Part shown: positions 8,676 through 17,331 of the stretch, one piece after another
How positions within the stretch are numbered: the first letter of the stretch is position 1
Layout: each line of letters starts with the position of its first letter
DNA from: Longimicrobium terrae
GTDB lineage: Bacteria; Gemmatimonadota; Gemmatimonadetes; Longimicrobiales; Longimicrobiaceae
Assembly (NCBI RefSeq): GCF_014202995.1
Contig: NZ_JACHIA010000027.1
Coordinates: 1 to 64,000, forward strand
DNA length: 64,000 nucleotides
Reading direction: 5' to 3'
Program-made: the position numbers and the translations under genes
Notes under the pieces: generated by a model
Database searches by the model: none
The model's input: only the letters and a program-made list of their open reading frames with translations
What the model was told of the DNA's origin: nothing

Positions 8676-8978
8676 TCAATCATCGCCGTCGACGATGCCG
8701 ATTGTGGGTGCCAGGTCCAGGAACTCGGGGTTTGGGGTTCGGATCAGCGCGATCTTCTTTGCCCGTGACCAGCCCTTGATCTGCTTCTCGCGGGCGAGCG
8801 CGGCCGTGATGTCGGTCGTGTGCTCAAACCAGACGAGGCGCGCGACTCCGTACCGCGAGGTGAATCCCGGAGCGCGCTTCTCCCGGTGCTCGCGTACGCG
8901 GCGCACGAGGTCGTTCGTGACCCCCGTGTACAGCACCCCCGTCGGGCCTGACAGAATGTAGGCGTAGTAGTTGTGCAC
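8676..8978 (-). CDS. GIY-YIG domain protein
   Basis: A 100-residue protein of the small GIY-YIG family (YhbQ/UvrC-N-like). Visible family features are the two Tyr-containing strands (YAYILSG and VLYTGVT), the helix with the conserved Arg (NDLVRRVREH) and the Glu in the AREKQIKGW helix, matching the metal-binding Glu of the family. Single-domain members are presumed nucleases, but their cellular role is not settled. It begins with GTG and has no strong ribosome binding site. It borders the 247-bp repeat array but shows no other sign of mobility. Confidence 0.88.
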   Translation of the reverse strand: MHNYYAYILSGPTGVLYTGVTNDLVRRVREHREKRAPGFTSRYGVARLVWFEHTTDITAALAREKQIKGWSRAKKIALIRTPNPEFLDLAPTIGIVDGDD

Positions 8979-9008
8979 CAGAGAGGTTGAACGGGTGGGC
9001 GTGATATG

Positions 9009-9975
9009 CCCCGCTTTGTCATCCTGAGCGAGCGGCCAATCGGGGTTTCAGGCTGCTCCACATCATGCAGCGAGTCGAAGGATCTTGCCACATGGCCGGC
9101 TCCGAGCACCGCGGTTCGAGTCTGATGCCATCCCCGCCTGCCGGGCGCCCCGCATCCGCCGTGGCAAGATCCTTCGACTGCGCGCCATGGTCCGGTGCAG
9201 CGGAAACAACGGTGCAGCGCTTCGCTCAGGATGACAGCGAAGGGTGCGCATGTGTCCCCGCTTTGTCATCCTGGGCGAGCGGTCAAGCAGGGTCTCAGGC
9301 TGCCCCACATCACGCAGCGAGTCGAAGGATCTTGCCACATGGCCGGCTCCGAGCACCGCGGTTCGAGCCTGATGCCATCCCCGGCTGCCGGGCGCCCCGC
9401 ATCTGCCGTGGCAAGATCCTTCGACTGCGCGCCATGGTCTGGTGCAGCGGAAACAACGGTGCGGCGCTTCGCTCAGGATGACAGCGAAGGGTGCGGATGT
9501 GCCCCCGCTTTGTCATCCTGAGCGAGCGGCCAAGCAGGGTCTCAGGCTGCCCCACATCAAGCAGCGAGTCGAAGGATCTTGCCACATGGCCGGCTCCGAG
9601 CACCGCGGTTCGAGTCTGATGCCATCCCCGCCTGCCGGGCGCCCGGCATCTGCCGTGGCAAGATCCTTCGACTGCGCGATGGTCTGGTGCAGCGGAAACA
9701 ACGGTGCGGCGCTTCGCTCAGGATGACAGCGAAGGGTGCGCATGTGTCCCCGCTTTGTCATCCTGAGCGAGCGGCCAAGCAGGGTCTCAGGCTGCTCCAC
9801 ATCAAGCAGCGAGTCGAAGGATCTTGCCACATGGCCGGCTCCGAGCACCGCAGTTCGAGTCTGATGCCATCCCCGCCTGCCGGGCGCCCCGCATATGCCG
9901 TGGCAAGATCCTTCGACTGCGCGCCATGGTCTGGTGCAGCGGAAACAACGGTGCAGCGCTTCGCTCAGGATGACA
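9009..9975. repeat. 247-bp tandem array, four copies
   Basis: Four consecutive units start at 9009, 9256, 9503 and 9748 (periods 247, 247 and 245) and differ at only a few positions. Each unit is internally mirrored: it opens with TGTCATCCTGAGCGAG and closes with CGCTCAGGATGACA, and contains GTCGAAGGATCTTGCCAC opposite GTGGCAAGATCCTTCGAC about 80 bp apart. Translations give the CHPERS/VILSEA strings known from dispersed bacterial intergenic repeats. No gene lies inside. The units look like a non-autonomous inverted-repeat element amplified in tandem. Confidence 0.9.
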
Positions 9976-10072
9976 AATACGGTCGCGGATGAAAACAATC
10001 GTGCGCGCCTCTCGTGACGCCTGGCCTCCCTTCACCGCAGCCGCGTGCAGCCGTATTCTCCGCCTCTGGCGG

Positions 10073-10111
10073 AAAAAGCGACGGGCCGGATGCGCATTGC
10101 ATCCGGCCCGT
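10073..10111 (-). terminator. Intrinsic terminator after ETF-QO
   Basis: Perfect 13-bp stem ACGGGCCGGATGC / GCATCCGGCCCGT with a 5-nt loop, followed on the minus strand by CGCTTTTT. It lies 24 bp past the ETF-QO stop codon. Confidence 0.85.
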
Positions 10112-10134
10112 CCGTCATCCATCCAGCATCCTGC

Positions 10135-11805
10135 TTACATCTTCTTGTACGCCGGGCCGCTGCCGCCCTCGCGCGGCGTCCAGCGCGGGCCGATCACGTC
10201 CGTCGCCTTGCAGTCGATGCAGTTGGGCGCGTTCACCTGCAGCCGGTCGCCGTTCATTTCGTACACGCCGGCCGGGCACAGGTGCACGTACAGCTGCGCC
10301 ACGTCCGCCGGAATGTCCTTGCCCACGATCAGGTGCGACGGGATGTCGTCGCGGGTCCCGTTCCCCGACTTGAACACCGCGTCCACCTTGCTGAACGTCA
10401 GCTTGCCGTCCGGAACGAACGCCGGCTCCGGCCCGGCCTGGCGCGGCACCTCGTTGTCGGCGTGCATGGTGATCTTGCCGCCGGGAAAGCGCCCGCCCGT
10501 CACCGTCATCAGCGCCGCCTTGGCGCCGCCCACGAAGAAGCCGTCCTTGAACGCCAGACGCTGGTTCCGGCTCTTGTACAGATCATCACGGATGTAGCTG
10601 CCGTCCACCATGGCATCGTACGGCGCCAGTGCCGCGGCGCTGGTGTCGCCCTTCTGGAGCGCCGCGAAGATGGCGCGCGCCGCGTAGATGCCGCTCTGCA
10701 TGGCGTAGTGGATTCCCTTCAGCGAGGGCACGTCCACAAAGCCCGCCGTGTCGCCGGCCATCAGCACGCCGTCGCCGTAGCGGCGCTGCGACAGGGCGTA
10801 GAACCCGCCCTCGGGAATGGTCTTGGCGCCCCACTCCACCATTTCGCCGCCTTCCAGGTACTTCCGGAACAGCGGGTGCAGCTTCATGCGCTGCAGCATC
10901 TGGTGCACGTCCACCGTGGTCTGCCGGTAATCCAGCCCCACCACCAGGCCGATGGACACCAGGTTCGGCTCCACGGGATACATCCAGCTTCCGCCAAAGG
11001 CGTCGCGCGGCAGCGGCCACCCCAGCGTGTGGACGATCTTGTCGAGCGGCACCTTGGTTTCCCACAGTTCCTTTACGCCCAGCGCAAAGATCTGCGGATT
11101 TTCGCTCTTGATCCCCTGCCACTCACGGTACGCCATGGCCAGCGGCCCGCGCGTTCCTTCCGCCAGCACGGTGACGCGCGCGGTGACGTCGGTGGGCGGC
11201 TCCGAGCCCGGCCCCGCGCTGCCGTCGCGGCTGAGGCCGGCCGGCGTGGTGCGCACCCCGCGGACGTTCTGCCCCTCCACCAGCAGCGAGTCCACCGGGA
11301 AGCCGGGGAGGATGTTCACCCCCAGCCCCTCGGCCTTGTCGCCCAGCCAGCGGCAGATTTCGGAGATGGACGCCGTGTAGTTCCCCTTGTTGTGCATGGG
11401 GGGCGGCGTGGGGATGCGGTAGTGCCCCGTTTCCGTCATCAGATAGACGGCTTCGTCGCGCACCGGATCGCGGAAGGGGAAGTCGGCGTCGGTCAGCTCG
11501 GGGAACAGTTCCCGGAAGGCGCGCGGGTTCACCACCGCGCCCGACAGGTTGTGCTCGCCCAGCGCCGATGCCTTGTCCAGCACGGCGATCTGGGTTTCGC
11601 CCAGCGATCCGCCGGCCTCGCCGTCCTTCTGCACCAGGCGCGCGAGTTCGATGGCGCACGCCAGGCCGGCCGGGCCCGCGCCCACGATCACCACGTCCAT
11701 CTCGATGGCCTCGGCGTCGGGCGCCTCGGACAGGATCATCCGCTCGCGGGGAAGCGGCGGCTGGTGGCGGACGGGGAGAACGGTCCCGCGTGCGGCGTCG
11801 GCCAT
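10135..11805 (-). CDS. Electron transfer flavoprotein-ubiquinone oxidoreductase
   Basis: A 556-residue ETF:quinone oxidoreductase, which passes electrons from acyl-CoA and related dehydrogenases via ETF to the membrane quinone pool. The FAD motif DVVIVGAGPAGLA is at residues 37-49, the substrate/quinone domain lies in the middle and the ferredoxin-like cluster domain at the end. Cys510, Cys529 and Cys532 are present, but the fourth cluster position of the usual CxxCxxC motif is Thr535 (NCIDCKATD). The rest of the C-terminal motif (GPRWTPREGG) is well kept, so this is a variant rather than decay. The ATG has a GGAG site. No etfAB gene is nearby; the gene stands alone with its own terminator. 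Confidence 0.93.
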   Translation of the reverse strand: MADAARGTVLPVRHQPPLPRERMILSEAPDAEAIEMDVVIVGAGPAGLACAIELARLVQKDGEAGGSLGETQIAVLDKASALGEHNLSGAVVNPRAFRELFPELTDADFPFRDPVRDEAVYLMTETGHYRIPTPPPMHNKGNYTASISEICRWLGDKAEGLGVNILPGFPVDSLLVEGQNVRGVRTTPAGLSRDGSAGPGSEPPTDVTARVTVLAEGTRGPLAMAYREWQGIKSENPQIFALGVKELWETKVPLDKIVHTLGWPLPRDAFGGSWMYPVEPNLVSIGLVVGLDYRQTTVDVHQMLQRMKLHPLFRKYLEGGEMVEWGAKTIPEGGFYALSQRRYGDGVLMAGDTAGFVDVPSLKGIHYAMQSGIYAARAIFAALQKGDTSAAALAPYDAMVDGSYIRDDLYKSRNQRLAFKDGFFVGGAKAALMTVTGGRFPGGKITMHADNEVPRQAGPEPAFVPDGKLTFSKVDAVFKSGNGTRDDIPSHLIVGKDIPADVAQLYVHLCPAGVYEMNGDRLQVNAPNCIDCKATDVIGPRWTPREGGSGPAYKKM

Positions 11806-11979
11806 GGGTCTCCGTGATGTTTTCGTGCGCCGGCGCGCCGTGCGCGCGCCGGCCGGGATGGCGGTGCGGCCCTTGGCGGACCGCGGGAAAAGCGGGCGGA
11901 TTATAGGCGCCCCGCGCCCTGCCCGCAAACACGGGGCCCCGCGCGCACCGTCATTCCGGTGCGCGCGCGCCGCCGCGGG

Positions 11980-12291
11980 TCAGCGCGCCGGCGCCGCGTG
12001 CGCCGGGCGGAAGTCGGCCCGGGTCCAGTGCACGGCCGCGGCGGCGCGGTCCAGCAGGGCGGCGCGCTGCAGCCGGTCCACGGCCTGGCCGGCCCGCAGG
12101 TCCGCGCACAGCCGCAGCAGCGACTGCCGCAGCTCCGCATCCATCACGTCTGACTTCTCCAGCGTTTCCAGCGCGCCGCAGGACAGGCGCAGCAGCTTGC
12201 TGGCGTCCGAGGTGGGCCGGCGCAGGGCGTTCACCAGCGCCTGCACCTGCACGCGGAGCTGAAAACGAAGGGGGAGCGCGGCGTTCAACAT
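11980..12291 (-). CDS. Hypothetical helical protein
   Basis: A 103-residue protein I do not recognise. It is Ala/Leu/Arg-rich with regularly spaced Leu and reads as a bundle of three or four amphipathic helices (for example LRRPTSDASKLLRLS and LRQSLLRLCADLRAG). It has no signal peptide or transmembrane segment and three scattered Cys/His-type residues without a metal motif. The ATG at 12291 is preceded by AGAAGG at 8 nt; a GTG three codons upstream is possible. A 30-bp palindrome lies about 90 bp upstream and could control it. Confidence 0.6.
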   Translation of the reverse strand: MLNAALPLRFQLRVQVQALVNALRRPTSDASKLLRLSCGALETLEKSDVMDAELRQSLLRLCADLRAGQAVDRLQRAALLDRAAAAVHWTRADFRPAHAAPAR

Positions 12292-12379
12292 GACGTACAC
12301 CTTCTGTTCTGGTTCCCTCGCCCGCGGGTCGGTCCGCGGAGGGCCGCGCGGGTAGGCCAGAGCCGTGCCTGCAAGACAG

Positions 12380-12409
12380 CGCGCGCGTTCCCGATCGGGA
12401 ACGCGCGCG
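12380..12409. promoter_or_regulatory. 30-bp perfect palindrome
   Basis: CGCGCGCGTTCCCGA is followed directly by its own reverse complement, with no loop. It sits 89 bp upstream of the 103-residue gene and 29 bp past the lipoprotein stop, both on the minus strand. A loopless palindrome is more like a dimeric repressor operator than a terminator, though a cruciform or terminator role cannot be excluded. Confidence 0.5.
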
Positions 12410-12438
12410 AAATGTGTTGCACAAACCTTGGATCCCGC

Positions 12439-12693
12439 TCAGGGTGTGTGGCCCGTGGCAGGGTTGTTGGGGGCCCCGGGGCGGTGGGGCGCGGTGTCGT
12501 TCACGACGGTGGTGCGCTCCTGCGCGGTTTCCGATCCGCCGGAGGTGCGGCCCTCGTCGGTGGCGTTGCCCGCGGCGGGGGCGATCCCGTCGTTGGAGTC
12601 CAGCTTGGCCTCGCCGCCGTTGTCGCGGCTGCACGCGCCCGCCGAGAGCGCGGCGGCCAGGGTGAACACCGGAATCCAGCGATGCATGCGCAT
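12439..12693 (-). CDS. Small lipoprotein
   Basis: An 84-residue secreted protein. MRMHRWIPVFTLAAALSAGAC forms a basic then hydrophobic signal ending at Cys21, a likely lipidation site (SAGAC). The mature part is polar (Asp, Asn, Glu, Thr, Pro), probably disordered, and has no recognised domain. The frame runs far upstream, but only this start gives a signal peptide. The ribosome binding site is weak. Function unknown. Confidence 0.6.
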   Translation of the reverse strand: MRMHRWIPVFTLAAALSAGACSRDNGGEAKLDSNDGIAPAAGNATDEGRTSGGSETAQERTTVVNDTAPHRPGAPNNPATGHTP

Positions 12694-12824
12694 GGGTATG
12701 ATCCTGTCTGGGGTGATGCGGAAGAAAGTGCGACCGGTACGCAGGGGGCGGGCCGCGGCGAAGGGGGAAGTGCGTGAGTGCGGGGTGCTGGGTGCGTTAG
12801 TGCGAGGACGGGGAAGTACGGGAG

Positions 12825-12872
12825 AGTACGAAAGTACGAAAGTACGAAAGTACGAAAGTACGAAAGTACGAA
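12825..12872. repeat. 8-bp tandem repeat, six copies
   Basis: Six perfect copies of AGTACGAA lie 86 bp upstream of the glycine-zipper protein gene and about 130 bp upstream of the divergent lipoprotein start. The unit contains GTAC. An array of this kind between divergent promoters could vary in copy number by slippage. Family E repeats (GTGCGTGAGTGCGG type) adjoin it at 12770-12806. Confidence 0.85.
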
Positions 12873-12957
12873 AGTGGGCGGGGCAGGGGGCGTCTGTCGC
12901 GGGGGCGGCGGACAGGCGTATGTTCCCGTCTCCTTCCTCCCTTTTCGTGTGGTATTC

Positions 12958-13539
12958 ATGCGACATCTCTGGGCAGTCCTCATCCTGCTGTGCGCCGGCG
13001 CGGCGGACCTGGCGGCGCAGGAGGCATCCGCGATCGCTCCCGGCACGCGGGTGCGCGTCACGCAGACCACCACGCCCGAAGCGGGCGCACGCGGCCGGCG
13101 CAACGCCGTTCGCGTCGGTACGCTGCTGGCGGTGGACTCCGGTTCCGTCACCATCCAGCAGGGCGGGCAGTCCACCGTCGTTCCGCTGGCCCTCGTATCC
13201 CGGCTGGAAGTCAGCGCCGGAACCGCGAGCGGCGGACGTGGCACGCTGCGCGCCGCCGGGATCGGGGCGCTGGTCGGAGCGGGCGCCACCGCGCTCACCG
13301 TCGGGGTCATCCAGCTGGGAGGCACCGACGACTGCGACAACTGCGCCGACGTGGACGAAGACTTTCTCGGTTCGCCGCCCGTCGTCGTGGGCGTGGGCGC
13401 CCTCATCGGAGCCGCGGTCGGCGCCTTTGTGGGCGGCCTTTCGCACGAGAAGTGGAGCCCGGTGACGGTCAGCGGCCGCCCCGCCACCGTTTCGCTCAGC
13501 ACCACCGCCCGCGGCATCGGCCTGGAACTGCGGTTCTAA
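12958..13539 (+). CDS. Secreted glycine-zipper protein
   Basis: A 193-residue protein with a cleavable signal peptide (MRHLWAVLILLCAGAADLAAQ). The mature N-terminal half is a beta-rich region with the pattern VGTLLAVDSGSVTIQ, as in small beta-barrel or SH3-like folds. Two Gly/Ala-rich hydrophobic segments follow (around 86-106 and 130-152), typical of glycine-zipper membrane-inserting helices, separated by an acidic loop with CDNCAD. Proteins of this layout are common and uncharacterised in Gemmatimonadota. The start at 12958 was chosen because upstream codons are repeat sequence. Confidence 0.7.
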   Translation: MRHLWAVLILLCAGAADLAAQEASAIAPGTRVRVTQTTTPEAGARGRRNAVRVGTLLAVDSGSVTIQQGGQSTVVPLALVSRLEVSAGTASGGRGTLRAAGIGALVGAGATALTVGVIQLGGTDDCDNCADVDEDFLGSPPVVVGVGALIGAAVGAFVGGLSHEKWSPVTVSGRPATVSLSTTARGIGLELRF

Positions 13540-14022
13540 GCGCCTCGCGCGGCTCTGCGCGCAGAGCCACGAGGTGCGTGAGCGCGGGCCGTCGCCCATG
13601 CCCGGAGTGTAGTGAGCGAATGAATCCGCCGCTCCAAAAGCGGGAAGCCCCGACACGACGCCCACAGGCGCCGTTCGGGGCTTCAACTGCATAGGGCGGA
13701 GAACAGAGTCTGCCGCCGCAGTCCGCGGAGGCGGACTTCGTGTTTTCCGAGGCGCGGTTTCAACCGCCGGACGGAACCCCGCCGCGCCGCACCATCCGAC
13801 CCGCACGGCACTGGGGTGTGCTCCCTCTCCCACATCCGTTCGTGGGAGAGGGTCGTCGTGCGCAGCACGCGGGGTGAGGGCGTCACTCCGCCGCCGCACC
13901 ACCCTCCGCCCTCCGCACCTCCACCCGGCGCATCACGCACCGGGCACTGAGCACTGAGCACTGAGCACTTCCCTTCTGTCGCACTCACGCACCCAGCACC
14001 CCGCACTCACGCACTTCCCCTC
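13540..14022. repeat. Dispersed repeats between convergent genes
   Basis: No gene here. It holds, in order, a family B copy (13610-13700), a family C copy (13706-13765, CCGCAGTCCGCGGAGGCGGA type), a family D copy with its hairpin (13811-13881) and the end-specific part of family E (13935-14020, GGGCACTGAGCAC then GCACTCACGCAC units), which stops right at the GlgE stop codon. Confidence 0.8.
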
Positions 14023-16107
14023 CTACACCAGCGTCGGCTCCATGAAATAGTCGAATCCCCGCTCGCTGCTTCTCCACGCGCGCACGCGGAACATGCGCGC
14101 GGGCGCGTCCGGATCCAGCCGCACCCACTGCGATCCGCCGTGCCAGAAGTGGCGCTCGCCGGTCAGCAGTTCCTCCACCTCCCACGGATCGTTCCACCCG
14201 ATTCCCATGTCCGGCAGCGGAAAGTGCAGCATGGTCTCGTGCGCGGCGAACGGGTCCAGGTTCACCGCCACGAACACCATCGACGTCCGGTCCTCCGTCA
14301 TCTTGCCGTAGAACAGGATGTTGTCGTTGTCCGCAGGATAGAAGCGCAGGTTGTCGTACTCCTGCAGCGCGCGGTTCTGCCGCCGCACCTGGTTGAGCCG
14401 CGTGATCAGGGGGCGGATGTTGCCCGGCCGGTCCCAGTCCCACGCCTTGATCTGGTACTTTTCGCTGTCCAGGTACTCTTCCTTGCCCGGCGCCAGCGGC
14501 GTGGCCTCGCACAGCTCGAAGCCGCTGTAGATGCCGTACACCGACGACAGCGTGGTCGCCAGCACGGCCCGGATCATGTGCGCCGGCCGGCCGCCGCGCT
14601 GCAGGAACTCGGGGTTGATGTCGGGCGTGTTGGGGAACAGGTTGCCCCGGAAGTACTCCTTCATGGGCCCCTGCGTGAGCTCCGTGAAGTACTCCGTGAT
14701 CTCGCCCTTGAAGTTGCGCCACGTGAAGTACGTGTAGCTCTGGCTGAACCCCGCCTTGGCCAGCGCCCGCATCATCTTGGGCCGCGTGAACGCCTCGCTC
14801 AGAAAGAGCACGTCCGGATACTGCTCCTGAACCTGGCGGATCATCCACTCCCAGAACTGCACCGGCTTGGTGTGCGGATTGTCGACGCGAAAGATCTTCA
14901 CCCCCTGCTCCGCCCAGTGCAGGATTACGTCGCGCCACTCCGCCCACTGGGCCTCCCAGTCATCCCCGTAGAAGTTCAGGGGATAGATGTCCTGGTACTT
15001 CTTGGGCGGATTCTCCGCGTACATGATGGTGCCGTCCGGCCGCTGGTTGAACCAGCCCGGATGCTCCCTGGCGTACGGGTGATCAGGAGACACCTGGATG
15101 GCGAAGTCCAGCGCGATCTCCAGCCCGTGCTCGCGCGCGGCGGCCACCATGCGCCGGAAGTCCTCCATGGTCCCCAGCTCGGGGTGCACGTCCTTGTGCC
15201 CGCCCTCTTCCGAGCCCACGGCGTAGGGTACGCCCGGCTCGTCCGGCCCCGGGTTGAGCGTGTTGTTCTTGCCCTTGCGGAACTTGCGGCCGATGGGGTG
15301 GATGGGCGGAAAGTACAGCACGTCGAAGCCCATGTCGCGTACGTACGGCAGCTTGCCGATGACGTCGTCCCAGGTGCCGTGGCGCGATTCGTCGTCGGAC
15401 ATGGAGCGCGGAAACAGCTCGTACCACGCGGCGAAGCGGGCGGCCACGCGGTCCACCTGGATCGGCAGCTCCCGGTCGTAGCGCGTCAGGTCCTGCCGCA
15501 GGGGATAGCGGGCCATCAGCTCCAGCAGCGCGGGATCCAGCGCCGCGGCCACGCGCTCGGCCAGCGTCAGATCGGCGGCGGCCTCCACGCCGTCGCGGAA
15601 CGCCGGCCACGAGTCACGCTCGATGAGCCCGGCGGACGCCATCTTCGCGTCACCCACGATCTCCTCCAGAAAGGCGATCATGCGGTCGCGGTCGGCGCCG
15701 GGGGCCAGCGGCGCGGCGGCCGAGGCGATCAGCTGGGCGCCCTCGAACAGCTCCAGCAGGACTTCCTGGCCGGCGTCGTACTTCTTGCGCAGGTCGCTCT
15801 GCCAGGTGCCGAACACGTCCGTCCACGCGACGACGGTAAAGAACCAGCGGCAGTTGCGGTCGGGGGTGAACGAGCCGCGCCAGCGGTCGTTGTCCCAGAA
15901 CTTCATGGGCGACTCGCGCCAGCCTTCCTCGTCCTCGGCGCGGTACCAGACGGCCGCGGAAAGGGCGTCGTGCCCTTCCTTGAAGATGTCGGCCTCCACC
16001 TGCACGGTGTCGCCCACCTCGCGCTTGACGGCGTAGCGGCCGCCGTCCAGCTCGGGCTCCACGTTCTCGATCACGACCCTGCGGCTGGCGTCGATCCTCT
16101 CGGGCAT
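14023..16107 (-). CDS. glgE: Maltosyltransferase GlgE (GH13)
   Basis: A 694-residue alpha-1,4-glucan:maltose-1-phosphate maltosyltransferase, which extends glucans from maltose 1-phosphate. The N-terminal DUF3416-type beta-sandwich (about 1-110) and insert helices precede the TIM barrel. The nucleophile is Asp409 in FRVDNPHTKP and the acid/base is Glu438 in FLSEAFTRPK; the 29-residue spacing matches characterised GlgE. The family loop FPPIHPIGRKFRKGKNN is present, as is a C-terminal beta domain. Length is typical. The partner genes of the pathway (treS, a maltokinase, glgB) are not in this window. Family E repeats flank the gene on both sides. Confidence 0.94.
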   Translation of the reverse strand: MPERIDASRRVVIENVEPELDGGRYAVKREVGDTVQVEADIFKEGHDALSAAVWYRAEDEEGWRESPMKFWDNDRWRGSFTPDRNCRWFFTVVAWTDVFGTWQSDLRKKYDAGQEVLLELFEGAQLIASAAAPLAPGADRDRMIAFLEEIVGDAKMASAGLIERDSWPAFRDGVEAAADLTLAERVAAALDPALLELMARYPLRQDLTRYDRELPIQVDRVAARFAAWYELFPRSMSDDESRHGTWDDVIGKLPYVRDMGFDVLYFPPIHPIGRKFRKGKNNTLNPGPDEPGVPYAVGSEEGGHKDVHPELGTMEDFRRMVAAAREHGLEIALDFAIQVSPDHPYAREHPGWFNQRPDGTIMYAENPPKKYQDIYPLNFYGDDWEAQWAEWRDVILHWAEQGVKIFRVDNPHTKPVQFWEWMIRQVQEQYPDVLFLSEAFTRPKMMRALAKAGFSQSYTYFTWRNFKGEITEYFTELTQGPMKEYFRGNLFPNTPDINPEFLQRGGRPAHMIRAVLATTLSSVYGIYSGFELCEATPLAPGKEEYLDSEKYQIKAWDWDRPGNIRPLITRLNQVRRQNRALQEYDNLRFYPADNDNILFYGKMTEDRTSMVFVAVNLDPFAAHETMLHFPLPDMGIGWNDPWEVEELLTGERHFWHGGSQWVRLDPDAPARMFRVRAWRSSERGFDYFMEPTLV

Positions 16108-17250
16108 CGATGTCTCGGTTCGGTTCTGATGGCGACGCACGGGCGTCGGGGCGGGGTGGGTTCCGCCCGCGCGGGCAGCAAGGGGTGGGCCAAGGGGAGT
16201 GCGGAAGTGCGTGAGTGCGGGGTGCGTGAGTGCGTAAGTGCGGGAGTGCGGGAGGGGAACGGAAGTACGGAAGTGCGAAAGTGCGGGGGGAGAGGGTGAG
16301 GTGCGGTGGGCGGAGTTCGCGGGCGGCCCCCACCCGGGCCGGCACCACCGGCCCACCCTCCCCCAAAAAAGACTGGGGGAGGGTTGGGCGGGCGGATGGT
16401 TCGGTGCGGGTGGCGGAGATCGCCGGGCGAGCGAATTACGTGGAGCGGATGAATCCGCCGCTCAAACAGCGGGAAGCCCCGACACCGGCCGCTGGCGCGT
16501 CCGGTTCGGGGCTTCAACCGCGTTTTGGGCGAGCAGACTGGTTTGCGGCCGCAGTCCGCGGAGGCGGACTTCGTGTGTTTCGAGGCGCGGTTTCAACCCC
16601 CGACACGGCGCTATTCGCGCGCCGTTCGGGGCTTCAACTGCATCGAACGGCGCTGTCCGCGCCGTGCCTGCCGCTCGCGTTGAGGTCTCCCTTTCTCCCG
16701 CGGAGCGGGGGAGAGGGCCGGGGAGAGGGGGCCTCTCCAGCCGCACCGAACCATCCGGATCGAGTTTAGTTGTTGTTCCCCCCTCTCCGCGCTTCTGCTT
16801 CGGCCGGGAGGGGAGCGGGGAGGGGCCGGGGGAGGGGCCTCGCGAGACTTCGGACGCGATCAACTTTCCCGCTCCGCACGATTCTGGGGTGTGCTCCCTC
16901 TCCCACATCCGTTCGTGGGAGAGGATCGTCGTGCGCAGCACGCGGGGTGAGGGCTCACAGCCGCGGACGCGCACCCACATCGGCCCCCGCGGATGTGGCC
17001 GCCCCGAATGCGCCCGGACGCCGCCAATCATCCCGTCCCGCCGTCGGTCCAGCCGCGATCCGGCGCCGGGAACAGGAGCGGTCCCGGTATCCTCCCCGGC
17101 CGTGTTCTGGCGCATGTTTGGGGGCGCCGCGGGGCTGCGGGGCGCGCAAGTGGGGGGTGCTGGACATTTGCGCCCGTCCACGGAACGCGAGCGGACGAAA
17201 GGATCGGCATAAACAGGCGCTCTCAAGGCAAGTCTTGAAAAGAGACATAG
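16108..17250. repeat. Dense repeat mosaic upstream of the peptide gene
   Basis: More than 1.1 kb without a gene. It holds a family E copy (16195-16290), family A with hairpin CCCTCCCCCAAAAAAGACTG... (16318-16393), family B (16440-16520), family C (16540-16600), a partial B (16605-16650), family F (16680-16745 and 16770-16860, CTCCC/GGGAG hairpins) and family D (16883-16954). From about 17190 the base composition turns clearly AT-richer toward the promoter at 17251. Confidence 0.8.
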
Positions 17251-17278
17251 TTGACTTATGCGGATTAGGGGTTAAAAT
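17251..17278 (+). promoter_or_regulatory. Sigma-70-type promoter of the repeat peptide gene
   Basis: TTGACT (-35, 17251-17256) and TAAAAT (-10, 17273-17278) are 16 bp apart in an AT-rich island within otherwise ~70% GC sequence, with an A-rich stretch (CTTGAAAAGAG) just upstream. The predicted transcript starts near 17285, giving a leader of about 47 nt before the ATG at 17332. It is the best housekeeping-type promoter I can see in the window. Confidence 0.75.
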
Positions 17279-17331
17279 GTACGCAGATGTCACGACGGCA
17301 TCTCTCCCCTACATCCAACCGGGTACTTCTC

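Noticed and set aside
9009-9975. CRISPR array
   Set aside because: The 247-bp units are directly adjacent, with no unique spacers and no cas genes.
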